Part shown: piece after piece, positions 35,496 to 43,940 of the stretch
Layout of the letters: every line of letters starts with the position of its first letter
Numbering within the stretch: the first letter of the stretch is position 1
Source: Rhizobium giardinii bv. giardinii H152
GTDB lineage: Bacteria > Pseudomonadota > Alphaproteobacteria > Rhizobiales > Rhizobiaceae
Assembly (NCBI RefSeq): GCF_000379605.1
Contig: NZ_KB902682.1
Location: 31,845 to 95,844, forward strand
Direction of reading: 5' to 3'
DNA: 64,000 bases
Made by a program: the position numbers and the translations under genes
Notes under the pieces: model-generated
Told to the model about the DNA's origin: nothing
What the model saw: only the letters and a program-made list of their open reading frames with translations
The model's database searches: none

Positions 35496-36047
35496 TCAGT
35501 ATCCGATCAACCACGGCGCTACAGCCAGCGACAGCCCAAGCGCGTAACGGAACAGGGCGATGCAGACCACGGTCAGGATCGCCGCGAAGATCAGCAGTTC
35601 GCCATAGCGCACATCCTTGGCAGCGATGCCGGAGAATATGATCGACAGAGGCGTCGCCACCGCCATGCCCAGCACCGGCACCGAAAACGCCCCGAAGTCA
35701 TAGCCGCGGATGGTGATTGCGAACAGGAAGACGCCGATCAGAACCGGCAGCATGTCCCGAATGGGCCAGCTTCCGGTGGTTTCCGCCCGGTCATTCCATG
35801 TCACCGCGATCTGCATCAGCCCCAACAGGATGATCATGATCGACAATGCGCGCGGCAACAGGCCCGAGCCGACGCCACCCTCGCCTTGGAAGGGCAGGTC
35901 GGAACCGGCCCAAAGCCCGAAGAGGCCAAATACCACGAGGCTGAGACCAGCCAGCCTTTCGCGGCCGAGCCATGGGTACGACGGCGGGGAGGCAGGCGGG
36001 GTTGGAGGACGAGCGGGGAGATCAACGTGGATAACCTCTTGGGTCAT
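35496..36047 (-). CDS. tctB: Tripartite tricarboxylate transporter, small membrane subunit TctB
   Basis: A 183-residue protein with four predicted helices (LAGLSLVVFGLFGLWAG, LSIMIILLGLMQIAV, PVLIGVFLFAITIRG, LLIFAAILTVVCIALFRYALG), the TctB pattern. The N-terminal ~30 residues are proline-rich and cytoplasmic. It begins 3 bp after the tctC stop and ends at the tctA start, so the three are translationally coupled. It stabilises TctA in the membrane. Confidence 0.88.
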   Translation of the reverse strand: MTQEVIHVDLPARPPTPPASPPSYPWLGRERLAGLSLVVFGLFGLWAGSDLPFQGEGGVGSGLLPRALSIMIILLGLMQIAVTWNDRAETTGSWPIRDMLPVLIGVFLFAITIRGYDFGAFSVPVLGMAVATPLSIIFSGIAAKDVRYGELLIFAAILTVVCIALFRYALGLSLAVAPWLIGY

Positions 36048-36050
36048 GGC

Positions 36051-37022
36051 TTATTCCACCTTGATGTCTGCGGCCTTGACGACCTCGCCCCACCGCGTGC
36101 GCTCGGCAGCCATGAAGTCGGCAAACGCCTGTCCGACGAGGTGCGACGGAACGCCACCGTCCTTTCGCAGGCTCTCAATGAAGGCCGGATCGGCGAGCGT
36201 TTTAGCGGTGGCATCGGCCACCTTGGTGCGCACATCCTCCGGCAGACCTTTGGGTCCCAAAAGACCATACCAAGCCGAGGCGCTGTATTCGGGCAGGCCG
36301 GATTCTGCTACGGTCGGCACCTCGGGCAACGCAGCAAAGCGGTCTTTGCCGGTCACGGCCAGCGCCTTCAGCGTGCCATCCTGAATCAGACCGATCACCG
36401 ACGGCACGGTCGTCACCATGAAGTCGATATGACCGCCCAACAGGTCGTTAATCGCCGGGCCAGCGCCTTTATAGGGTACGTGCTTCAGCTTGATTTCGGC
36501 CATCTGGCCCATCAAGAGCGTGGCGACATGACTGGCCGAGGCATTGCCCGCCGAGCCATAGACCAGCTCGCCTGCCTTCGCCTGCTTCAGCAGTTCCTGC
36601 ATCGAATGGACTTGCAGGCGCGGGCCGGCGACGACGACCAGCGTGGCGTCGGCGATCATGGCGATGGGGTCCAGCGTCTCGGCAGGGTCGTTACGCAGCT
36701 TGAAGATATGCGGGTTGACGACCATTGGACCCTGGTTGCCGATCAGCAGCGTGTAGCCGTCGGGATCGGATTTGGCGGCGACATCGGTGCCCATGTTGGC
36801 CGCGGCGCCCGGACGGTTTTCCACGATGACGCGACCGCCAAGCGCCTTTTCAAACCGCGCTGCAAAGACGCGCGCGATGGCGTCGGTGCCGCCACCCGCG
36901 GCATAGGACACAACGATGGTCACCGGCTTGGACGGATAGTCCTGCGCCATGGCGGGCAGCGCGGCAAGCGATATAGTCGCCACGCTCACGGCAAGCGAAA
37001 ATCGACGAGTGAATTTAAGCAT
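36051..37022 (-). CDS. tctC: Tripartite tricarboxylate transporter substrate-binding protein (Bug/TctC family)
   Basis: A 323-residue periplasmic binding protein. The Sec signal is MLKFTRRFSLAVSVATISLAALPAMA, followed by QDYPSKPVTIVVSYAAGGGTDAIARV, the canonical Bug start in which the glycine-rich loop binds the ligand carboxylate. Further family marks are VENRPGAAANMGTD, YGSAGNASASH and HVPYKGAGPAINDLLGGHIDFM. ATG 37022 has GGGAGGAAG about seven bases upstream. Ligands of this family include citrate, tricarballylate, aromatic acids and amino acids. The neighbouring isomerase and lyase point to a tricarboxylate. Confidence 0.92.
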   Translation of the reverse strand: MLKFTRRFSLAVSVATISLAALPAMAQDYPSKPVTIVVSYAAGGGTDAIARVFAARFEKALGGRVIVENRPGAAANMGTDVAAKSDPDGYTLLIGNQGPMVVNPHIFKLRNDPAETLDPIAMIADATLVVVAGPRLQVHSMQELLKQAKAGELVYGSAGNASASHVATLLMGQMAEIKLKHVPYKGAGPAINDLLGGHIDFMVTTVPSVIGLIQDGTLKALAVTGKDRFAALPEVPTVAESGLPEYSASAWYGLLGPKGLPEDVRTKVADATAKTLADPAFIESLRKDGGVPSHLVGQAFADFMAAERTRWGEVVKAADIKVE

Positions 37023-37079
37023 GTGTTCTTCCTCCCTTGGTAAAACAGTCTGCGACGCCACACAGCGCCCACAGCTTAG

Positions 37080-38150
37080 TCAGTTTTTGCGCCGAACCAG
37101 CGCAGCTCCTTCAAACAGTCGCCGGCAGGTGCGGGTGATGAAGACGACGGGGTCAAGCGTCGTTTCGTCCCGTTCGACACGGACATCTATTCGCCCGGTC
37201 GGATGTTCCAGCGTGAGGTCGGCCGGAAAGTTCAGTTCGGGCAGCATGGCGCCGACAATGCTGTCGGGCAGCGTCGCAGCAATGGCAATCGACACGGCCC
37301 CGGTTGTGGCCAGCGACGTGTGGCAGGCATGTGGCGTGAAATAGCGCACGGCCAGCGTGCCACCGTTGCGCGGCGTCCCGATCAACACGGGTTTGGGCAG
37401 AACCGAGTCGCGGACATCGCCAAGACCCATCCGCCGCCCTGCGTCGATCCTAATTTCCTCAAGCTGGGCCATGAATTCCGCGCTGGCATCCAGTTCCGCC
37501 GCGCTTTCGGACCCGGTCAGTCCGAAATTCTCGGCCCGCGCGATGACCACGGGGGTTGCGCCGTCGACCAACGAGACGGGGACGCCGTTGATGATTTCCT
37601 GCGGTGTGCCCGACGGCAACAGCATACCAGTCTTTGCCCCCACTGCTTCAAGGAAGGCAAGATAGACCGGCGCGGCAGTGCCCGGAACGCCGTCGATCGC
37701 GGTTTCGCCCTGATAGCGCAGCTCGCCACCCGGCGTCTGAATCCGCGCCTCGATGATCTTGCCGGTGTTCACATTGTGCACCCGCACGCTAGTTTCGCCC
37801 CTCTGCGCCGAAATCAGCCCCTTTTCGATGGCAAAGGCCCCGACCGCCGACAGCATGTTGCCGCAGTTCGGCCCGGTATCGACCGCGCGCTCCAAAACCT
37901 TCACCTGCGCGAACAGGTAATCCACATCGGCTCCGTCGCGCGTCGACGGCCCGACAATGGCGACCTTGGATGACAGCGAATTACCCCCGCCAAGCCCGTC
38001 AATTTCCAGCGGGTGGCCCGATCCCATCATCTCGATCAGCAACTCGTCACGTTGCCGCGGGTCGCTGGGCAGATCGCTGTTCAGAAAGAACGGACCTTTC
38101 GAGGTGCCGCCGCGCATCAGCACGCAAGGAATGCGTATCTGGTCGTCCAT
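37080..38150 (-). CDS. PrpF/GalD-family isomerase (methylaconitate or 4-oxalomesaconate type)
   Basis: A 356-residue PrpF-family protein with a diaminopimelate-epimerase-like fold. Visible marks are CVLMRGGTSKGPFF at the N-terminus, GGGNSLSSKVAIV, VDTGPNCGNMLSAVGAFAIE with the conserved cysteine, and TPHACHTSLATTGAVSIA. Members shift double bonds or tautomerise unsaturated tri- and dicarboxylates (2-methylaconitate, 4-oxalomesaconate, aconitate). ATG 38150 has AGGAGAG eight bases upstream; the longer frame has no support. It is the first gene of the operon and its product probably prepares the imported tricarboxylate for the lyase. Confidence 0.85.
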   Translation of the reverse strand: MDDQIRIPCVLMRGGTSKGPFFLNSDLPSDPRQRDELLIEMMGSGHPLEIDGLGGGNSLSSKVAIVGPSTRDGADVDYLFAQVKVLERAVDTGPNCGNMLSAVGAFAIEKGLISAQRGETSVRVHNVNTGKIIEARIQTPGGELRYQGETAIDGVPGTAAPVYLAFLEAVGAKTGMLLPSGTPQEIINGVPVSLVDGATPVVIARAENFGLTGSESAAELDASAEFMAQLEEIRIDAGRRMGLGDVRDSVLPKPVLIGTPRNGGTLAVRYFTPHACHTSLATTGAVSIAIAATLPDSIVGAMLPELNFPADLTLEHPTGRIDVRVERDETTLDPVVFITRTCRRLFEGAALVRRKN

Positions 38151-38207
38151 GTGTGATTCTCTCCTGCGGCAAGATCGCGTCGTCTCCCAAGGACTAGAGT
38201 GAGCCAA

Positions 38208-38222
38208 AACAACTGTGTTGTT
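38208..38222. promoter_or_regulatory. Candidate LysR operator in the divergent promoter region
   Basis: AACAAC-TGT-GTTGTT is an interrupted palindrome with 6-bp arms in the 102-bp gap between the isomerase and LysR starts. It fits the T-N11-A style of LysR sites and lies about 30 bp before the LysR ATG, suiting autoregulation plus activation of the operon. Confidence 0.5.
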
Positions 38223-38252
38223 AATTGCAAAGAATTCGTACATTATTCAGTA

Positions 38253-39197
38253 ATGCGGAATAATTTCGAATTTCTGGACTTACGTGCCTTTCTAGCGGTC
38301 CTCGACCTGTCGTCGTTTCACGAGGCTGCAACGGTGCTGCATCTGTCGCCGCCGGCGCTTTCGCGGCGCATCCGCGGACTCGAAGAGGCTGTAGGCGCGC
38401 AACTGATAGAACGCACGACACGGCGAGTCGCGCCCACTCAGATCGGGCGCGAACTGGCCCCGCTGGTTCGTCGCCTGGTTGATGAATTTGAGGAATCGAT
38501 CCTGTCGATTTCCGAGCTGGGCGGGCGACATCGCGCTCAGGTCACGCTGGCTTCGGTGCCAACCGCCGCGTTCTACTTTCTGCCGCGCGTGATCGAGGCC
38601 TTCAACCATCGTTTTCCCGGAATCCGTTTTCGTATCATGGACTTGTCAGCCAATGAAGGTCTTGATGCCGTAGCCAATGGCGAGGTGGAATTCGGGATCA
38701 ACATCACGGGGGCGACGCGGGACGATTTGACCTTCACGCCGCTGATGGAGGATCCGTTCGTCCTTGCTTGCCGACGTGACCATCCGTTTGCTTCGGAAAA
38801 AACCCTGCCATGGTCGGCGCTGGAGGGGCAGCCGCTGATCGGCGTGTCCAAGAAATCAGGCAACCGCGCGGTGTTGGACCAAGCATTGGCAATGGCAGAC
38901 CTGCGGCTGAACCTGAACTGGTTTTACGAGGTGAACCACCTGTCGACATCTTTGGGACTGGTCGAGGCCGGACTGGGCATTTCGGTCCTGCCCCGGCTTG
39001 CCACGCCGCAACGCGAACACCCGCTGATCGCGACAGTACAGTTGGAAAACCCGATAGTTGTGCGATCGATTGGTCTGGTTGAACGCCGAGGTGTGCGGCT
39101 GTCGCCCTCGGCCCTGCGGTTCCGCGACATGCTGATCAACGAATGGCGCGGCGGCGCGGCAGAGATAGCGCGATCTCGCAGCGAGAGAGGGGCGTGA
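38253..39197 (+). CDS. LysR-family regulator of the tricarboxylate operon
   Basis: A 314-residue LysR protein. The HTH is FLDLRAFLAVLDLSSFHEAATVLHLSPPALSRRIRGLEEAVG, and the effector domain starts near residue 90 (VTLASVPTAAFYFLPRVIEAF) with GINITGATRDDLTF and GISVLPRLA. ATG 38253 is chosen since the frame upstream overlaps the operator region. It is divergent from prpF-like/tctCBA/lyase genes, the usual arrangement for a coinducer-dependent activator; the coinducer is probably the imported tricarboxylate or its isomer. Confidence 0.85.
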   Translation: MRNNFEFLDLRAFLAVLDLSSFHEAATVLHLSPPALSRRIRGLEEAVGAQLIERTTRRVAPTQIGRELAPLVRRLVDEFEESILSISELGGRHRAQVTLASVPTAAFYFLPRVIEAFNHRFPGIRFRIMDLSANEGLDAVANGEVEFGINITGATRDDLTFTPLMEDPFVLACRRDHPFASEKTLPWSALEGQPLIGVSKKSGNRAVLDQALAMADLRLNLNWFYEVNHLSTSLGLVEAGLGISVLPRLATPQREHPLIATVQLENPIVVRSIGLVERRGVRLSPSALRFRDMLINEWRGGAAEIARSRSERGA

Positions 39198-39479
39198 AAC
39201 GATGTCCTCGATCGATTTCGCGGGGTTTCGCGCTGTGCCAGCAATCTCGCAAGAACTGATATCGTTCAATCATGTCAGGTCGGAGCAAGCGGCACGTTCG
39301 GCATACCTCTTCCTGGGCCAAATCAGAACGCCTTGAGCCCCCGCGATTACAGCGCGGGTACGACCGCCGTCAATGTCCGGGACGATACCCACGATTGTCC
39401 CGCTGCAGCTGCACCGCGCCATTCGCCACCGACGAGCCCATCTCGCGAACAGGCTGGTGTCGTCAGCTCGTTCATCGTG

Positions 39480-40529
39480 TCATCTGTCAGCCAAGCCGGA
39501 AAGGACTGCTGTGGTGATTGCTTCTGTCTTGTCTTTGCCAGGCACAGCGCCGATACCGCGTGCAGTTGTCGCCTCGATCGCGGCCATGACATTGCCAGCG
39601 GCGGTTTTCTCGCCAAGGTGGTCCAGCATCATCGCGCCCGACCATATGGCGGCGATCGGGTTGGCAATGCCGAGATGGGCGATGTCTGGTGCCGACCCGT
39701 GGACCGGTTCGAACATGGATGGCGCCGAGCGGTCCGGATTGATATTGGCGGAGGCGGCGAAACCAAGCCCGCCCTGAATGGCGGCGCCAAGGTCTGTAAG
39801 GATGTCGCCGAACAGATTTGAGGCGACCACTACGTCGAGGCTTTCCGGCGCCATGACCATGCGCGCGGCCATAGCATCGATATGGTAGCTCGTCACCTCG
39901 ACATCTGGATACTCGCGCGCAAGCGCATGGGTGATCTCGTCCCAGAACACCATTGAATATTTCTGTGCATTGGACTTGGTGACGGAAGCGAGCTTTCCGC
40001 GCCGTCCACGCGCTTGCTCGAAGCCGAAGCGCAGGATGCGCTCTATGCCCTTGCGGGTGAAGATCGAGGTCTCGATCGCCACCTCGTTGTCGGCGCCCTG
40101 ATGCACGCGGCCGCCAGCGCCGGAATATTCACCCTCGGTGTTTTCGCGAATGCAGAGAATGTCGAAGGCGTCCGCCTTTAGCGGACCTTGAACGCCAGGC
40201 AGAAGTCGGTGGGGGCGGATGTTGGCATATTGGACGAAGGCCTTGCGGATGGGCAGGAGAAGCCCGTGTAGTGAGACCGAATCCGGCACTTGCGCTGGCC
40301 AGCCGACTGCGCCGAGCAGGATTGCGTCGAAAGTTTTCAGGGTATCGATGCCATCAATCGGCATCATGGTGCCATGTTGGAGATAATAGTCGCAAGACCA
40401 CGGATAGCTGGTCTTGGCCAAAGAAAAGCCACCTATATGGGCGGCTTGTTCAAGGACTGCCCAAGCCGCATCGGTCACGTTACGGCCTATACCGTCGCCC
40501 GGCAGAAGGGCAATTTTGTAGGTCTTCAT
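39480..40529 (-). CDS. ttuC: Tartrate/D-malate dehydrogenase-like (isocitrate/isopropylmalate dehydrogenase family)
   Basis: A 349-residue beta-decarboxylating dehydrogenase. ALLPGDGIGRNVTDAA begins the fold, LCIRENTEGEYSGAGGR is the substrate loop, and SNLFGDILTDLGAAIQGGLGFAASANI with EPVHGSAPDIAHLGIANP is the family signature with the metal-binding aspartates. The pattern fits tartrate dehydrogenase/decarboxylase or D-malate dehydrogenase rather than LeuB. It is the last intact gene of a minus-strand operon with a cupin, a GhrA-like reductase and an M20 deacylase, so the substrate is probably a hydroxylated dicarboxylate made in that pathway. Confidence 0.8.
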   Translation of the reverse strand: MKTYKIALLPGDGIGRNVTDAAWAVLEQAAHIGGFSLAKTSYPWSCDYYLQHGTMMPIDGIDTLKTFDAILLGAVGWPAQVPDSVSLHGLLLPIRKAFVQYANIRPHRLLPGVQGPLKADAFDILCIRENTEGEYSGAGGRVHQGADNEVAIETSIFTRKGIERILRFGFEQARGRRGKLASVTKSNAQKYSMVFWDEITHALAREYPDVEVTSYHIDAMAARMVMAPESLDVVVASNLFGDILTDLGAAIQGGLGFAASANINPDRSAPSMFEPVHGSAPDIAHLGIANPIAAIWSGAMMLDHLGEKTAAGNVMAAIEATTARGIGAVPGKDKTEAITTAVLSGLADR

Positions 40530-40543
40530 CGGTTATCCTTAGG

Positions 40544-40768
40544 CTAATGAGCACGCTCTTGCTCTAGCGGTTGGCGAAATGAACTTCGCGGCCGAGATTC
40601 TGCAGCCACCGCGTCGATGGCGGGCAAGAGGTCGCGAGTGAAAAGGCCGGCCGCCAGGCCGTAGATCGAATGGTCAGCAAGCCTGGCGCAGGTGAAATGC
40701 TCTTCGGCAGTGAAAGCGTGTCTGGGTCCGAGCTGAGGATCATGGCGTATCCTTTTGATAAGTTGCAC
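40544..40768 (-). pseudogene. Aldehyde-dehydrogenase relic (C-terminal fragment)
   Basis: A minus-strand frame contains ARLADHSIYGLAAGLFTRDLLPAIDAVA, the near-C-terminal ALDH motif (normally LAN-x-YGLAAGVFTRD). The catalytic Glu and Cys regions are absent and the frame stops soon after. The fragment lies between the cupin and ttuC-like genes of one operon, so an ALDH gene was once part of it. No other ALDH piece is visible in the 160 bp before the cupin. Confidence 0.6.
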
Positions 40769-40927
40769 AAGATTACTGTCAGTTCCACCGCATCATGTGT
40801 CGACTGGCGGCCGCAGACGGACGAAAACGTCGTTCTACAAAGTCCCGCCAGTTGAATCTTCGGGGCTGCAGCGCGGCATCAGCATGCCGGGCCGCCGTAG
40901 TTACGAAGCGAGCAGGGTGGAATCGTG

Positions 40928-41281
40928 TCACATGATGGTGACGTAGATCTTGCGGACTGTCTCAATGGTTTTCCAGACGCCGGTAAAGCCGGGCTTCATG
41001 ATGAAGCTGTCCCCCGCCTTGTAAAGCATCGGCTCCCCATCGTCGGGCGTGATCTCAATGATGCCGGACAGGATGTGGCAGAACTCAAAGGTCTCGCCCT
41101 TGATCGAGCGCGTCTCGCCTGGCGTCGCTTCCCAGATGCCAGTGTGGATCATCTCGCCGCGGGTTACGTCCTGTGGCCAGGTTTTGAAGGACGGGTCGCC
41201 GCTGATGAGGCGTTCCGGCAAGGGCTTCGATTCCCGCGGCGTGGCGGCAGGATTGGTGTCGATGGTTTGCAGCAGAGTCAT
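40928..41281 (-). CDS. Single-domain cupin (EutQ/DUF861-like)
   Basis: A 117-residue cytoplasmic cupin. GIWEATPGETRS, FEFCHILSGIIEITPDDGEP and YKAGDSFIMKPGFTGVWKTIETVRKIYV follow the DUF861 pattern in which a tryptophan-rich barrel replaces most metal-binding histidines. The conserved histidines of metal cupins are partly missing, so it may bind a small ligand or act as an isomerase-like accessory rather than a dioxygenase. It lies 28 bp downstream of the GhrA-like gene in the same operon. Confidence 0.75.
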   Translation of the reverse strand: MTLLQTIDTNPAATPRESKPLPERLISGDPSFKTWPQDVTRGEMIHTGIWEATPGETRSIKGETFEFCHILSGIIEITPDDGEPMLYKAGDSFIMKPGFTGVWKTIETVRKIYVTIM

Positions 41282-41309
41282 GGATAACCTTTCTTGGTTG
41301 ATTGTCAGA

Positions 41310-42233
41310 TCAGTAGCCGCGGGTCCGGTCGATCAGGCCGATCGGATCGAGACCTGTGCGGTGGAGCTTGATGTTGTCGATGACGGCGCGCGCAGCCGTG
41401 TCCGCCTGGGTGACGCTCGCAATATGTGGCGTCAGTATGATCTTCGGATGCGACCAGAAGGCATGGCCGGGAGGCAGCGGTTCCGGGTCCGTTACGTCGA
41501 TGACGGCACCCGCCAGATGACCACTGTCAAGTGCTTCGACCAAAGCGGCATGATCGAGCTGCGGGCCGCGTCCGGTATGGATGATACTGGCACCGTCCGG
41601 CAGCATGGCGAACAGATCCGAATTCAGCAAGCCGCGCGTTTCTTCCGTCAATGGTAGCAGACAGACCAGAATATCGATGCCCCTGAGAAAATCTTGCAAC
41701 CCCTCCTGTCCGCTATAGGTGGCCACACCTTCGATTTCGCGCGGACTGCGGCTCCATCCGGACAAGGAAAATCCAAAAGGCTTGAGGCGACCGAGTACAG
41801 CACTGCCCAGTGCCCCCAGGCCGAGAACGCCGACGGTCCGGTCTGCTGCAAGCGCCTGCGGAATGCCTTGCCAAATGTGGTTTTTCTGTTGGAAAAGATA
41901 GGCTGGAAGATTGCGGTGCAGCGCCAACACTGCAAGCGTCACATATTCTTGCATCATGCGGATGATGCCATCCTCGACCATGCGCACCAGCTTCACATTC
42001 TCCGGCAGGCGGTCAATCTGAAATTGATCGACGCCGGCGCCGATTGAAAAGAGGATCTCCAGATTGGAGTAACGGTGGAGGTCGTCGGGCGCCGTCCAGG
42101 TTATCAGGTAACGGACGTCGTGGGGATCGACGGTTGCCGGGTCCATGGAAAAGGGAACCTCCGGAAGCTCACGCGCGAAAGCTTCCCGGAAGATAAGGCC
42201 GCGCTTGGCGTCGGAGTTGAATAGCAAAGTCAT
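41310..42233 (-). CDS. D-2-hydroxyacid dehydrogenase (GhrA-like glyoxylate/hydroxypyruvate reductase)
   Basis: A 307-residue NAD(P)-dependent reductase. The Rossmann motif is [22 protein letters not shown], followed by [21 protein letters not shown] (with catalytic Arg region), [11 protein letters not shown] and TPHIAS with the catalytic histidine. This order matches GhrA. It interconverts alpha-keto and D-2-hydroxy acids. ATG 42233 is chosen with GAGAG upstream. Operon context (deacylase, cupin, tartrate-dehydrogenase-like enzyme) suggests handling of a keto- or hydroxy-acid intermediate. Confidence 0.85.
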   Translation of the reverse strand: MTLLFNSDAKRGLIFREAFARELPEVPFSMDPATVDPHDVRYLITWTAPDDLHRYSNLEILFSIGAGVDQFQIDRLPENVKLVRMVEDGIIRMMQEYVTLAVLALHRNLPAYLFQQKNHIWQGIPQALAADRTVGVLGLGALGSAVLGRLKPFGFSLSGWSRSPREIEGVATYSGQEGLQDFLRGIDILVCLLPLTEETRGLLNSDLFAMLPDGASIIHTGRGPQLDHAALVEALDSGHLAGAVIDVTDPEPLPPGHAFWSHPKIILTPHIASVTQADTAARAVIDNIKLHRTGLDPIGLIDRTRGY

Positions 42234-42289
42234 TGGTAATCTCTCGTTAGGTCGGCTGTTGCATCCGCGTCCGACACGGTGCGTGCCTT

Positions 42290-43414
42290 TTATCGGGACA
42301 GCCGCGCGCCGAGCGTTTCGATCATGGATTGGCAAGCGATCAATTCATCCAAAAGAATGAACTCGTCCGGTCGATGCGCGCGGGAGATATCGCCCGGGCC
42401 ACAGATGATCGCGTCGATCCCAGCCTCCTGATAGAGCCCTGCTTCCGTACCATAGCTGACCGCCGCAAGAGGCTCCTGCCTCGTCAACTCCCTGAGCAGT
42501 TGCGCAAGTGGTGCATCGTTCGCAAGCGACAAGGCTGGATAGGCGCTCATCAGATCCCAGTTCACCTGCAGCCCTCGGCTACGCAGGCTCTCGGCCTTTT
42601 CTCTGGTCGGGGCGAGCAGTTCAGAGGGGGAAATGCCGGGAATGGCGCGCGCTTCAAGCTCGGCGACACACAAATCCGGGATGATGTTGACGGCCTGTCC
42701 GCCCTTGACGGTACCGACCTGGAGGGAGGAGTAAGGGGGGGCGAAGGCAGGATCGAAGGGACCATGTGCAAGACGTCCGGCGCCGGCTGCTGCGTCGGCC
42801 AGCACCTCCGCCATGGCGTGGATGGCATTCAGGCCTTGATCGGGTCGCGAGGAATGGCCCGATCGGCCGCGGATTTCAACGCGCGCTGATGCCTTGCCTT
42901 TATGGGAGCAGATCGCGCGCATGTTGCTCGGTTCGCCGATAATCGCGCCTTCGGGCTTGGCGCAGAGTTCGGGAAGGCGCTTGATTAAATGCGGCACGCC
43001 GCGGCAGCCCGCTTCCTCGTCATACGAAAAGGCAAAATGGATAGGTTGCGAAAGCTGTCTTGATGCGAGTTCCGGCAAGGCGGCAAGTGTTGCTGCAAGA
43101 AAGCCCTTCATGTCAGAGGTGCCGCGACCATAGAAACGATCAGCCTGCGCACGCAACTCGAACGGATCCGACGACCATTCCGGTTCGTTGGCCGGCACGA
43201 CGTCCATATGGCCCGAAAGAATGTAGCCGGGGACGTTCCTCGGACCAATTGTTGCGAAAAGGTTCGAGCGATCGCCTTCCGGTCCGGGAAGAATGGTCAC
43301 CTCTTGATTGAACCGCGCCACATAAGCGCGGATCCAGTCGACGATTGCGCTGTTCGCCTGGCCAACGATAGAGGGAAAAGCCACCAGCTGTTCGAGAATT
43401 TCAACGGCTTGCAT
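42290..43414 (-). CDS. ArgE-like M20 metallopeptidase/deacylase
   Basis: A 374-residue M20 family enzyme of acetylornithine-deacetylase size. Metal sites are visible: [33 protein letters not shown] and IIGEPS; the dimerisation lid starts at [22 protein letters not shown]. These enzymes remove N-acyl groups from amino acids or diamines, or cut dipeptides. It is the first gene of the operon running down to ttuC. With three GNAT acetyltransferases in the surrounding 16 kb, removal of an N-acetyl group from a pathway intermediate is a reasonable guess. Confidence 0.85.
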   Translation of the reverse strand: MQAVEILEQLVAFPSIVGQANSAIVDWIRAYVARFNQEVTILPGPEGDRSNLFATIGPRNVPGYILSGHMDVVPANEPEWSSDPFELRAQADRFYGRGTSDMKGFLAATLAALPELASRQLSQPIHFAFSYDEEAGCRGVPHLIKRLPELCAKPEGAIIGEPSNMRAICSHKGKASARVEIRGRSGHSSRPDQGLNAIHAMAEVLADAAAGAGRLAHGPFDPAFAPPYSSLQVGTVKGGQAVNIIPDLCVAELEARAIPGISPSELLAPTREKAESLRSRGLQVNWDLMSAYPALSLANDAPLAQLLRELTRQEPLAAVSYGTEAGLYQEAGIDAIICGPGDISRAHRPDEFILLDELIACQSMIETLGARLSR

Positions 43415-43940
43415 TATCTGGACCTGAACTTGAGGCTTCTATGAGCATTGATGGGAATGCTGTCGGACATTGCAGATGTTCTTTGGATCAAAGCTTAACG
43501 ACTAATTGCCGGATTACGTGCCGAAAGCGGGCCTCTTTTCAGCGTTTTGTTTCGAAGGACAGGCTGTCTCCAGCAAATCCTGGTCGGCCGTTTCATTGTA
43601 GATTCTATGCGCGATGAGAGTGACATCGCAGGCGCGATTTCGTGCCTGCCGAGCAGCAACGGGTTTGAGGTCTCAGTGGCAGATCCCGGTCCGATGATCG
43701 CTGGCGTAAAGATGGCCATCGCCGATATTTGGAGGCCGCGCGCGATCTAACCGGATCGATGCGCGCATCGCCCGTGCGCCCGCCGCTGGTGGGGCGCTTT
43801 GATTGAGATCACCACTTATTGGTCCGAAGGCTGGCTCTAAAGGCTTAACAACGCGTCGCCATCGTTAAGGATCGCCACCGCGTTTAGCCTTTTGATTTCA
43901 CAGCATTCTTAGCCGAAAGCCGATGCCGAAGTGGCGTGAG
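43415..43940. other. Gene-free stretch upstream of the M20 operon
   Basis: No recognised gene. A plus-strand frame at 43547-43750 (FEVSVADPGPMIAG) looks weakly protein-like but has no family. The M20 operon promoter should lie near 43420-43500. Confidence 0.4.

Noticed and set aside
34748..35641. 297-codon plus-strand frame opposite tctA
   Set aside because: Antisense to tctA with composition typical of a complementary-strand frame; no recognisable motif.
35292..37043. 583-codon open frame on the plus strand opposite tctB/tctC
   Set aside because: It is antisense to two genes with clear family signatures, is rich in H, Q, R and G, and has no domain or ribosome site; it is a high-GC shadow.
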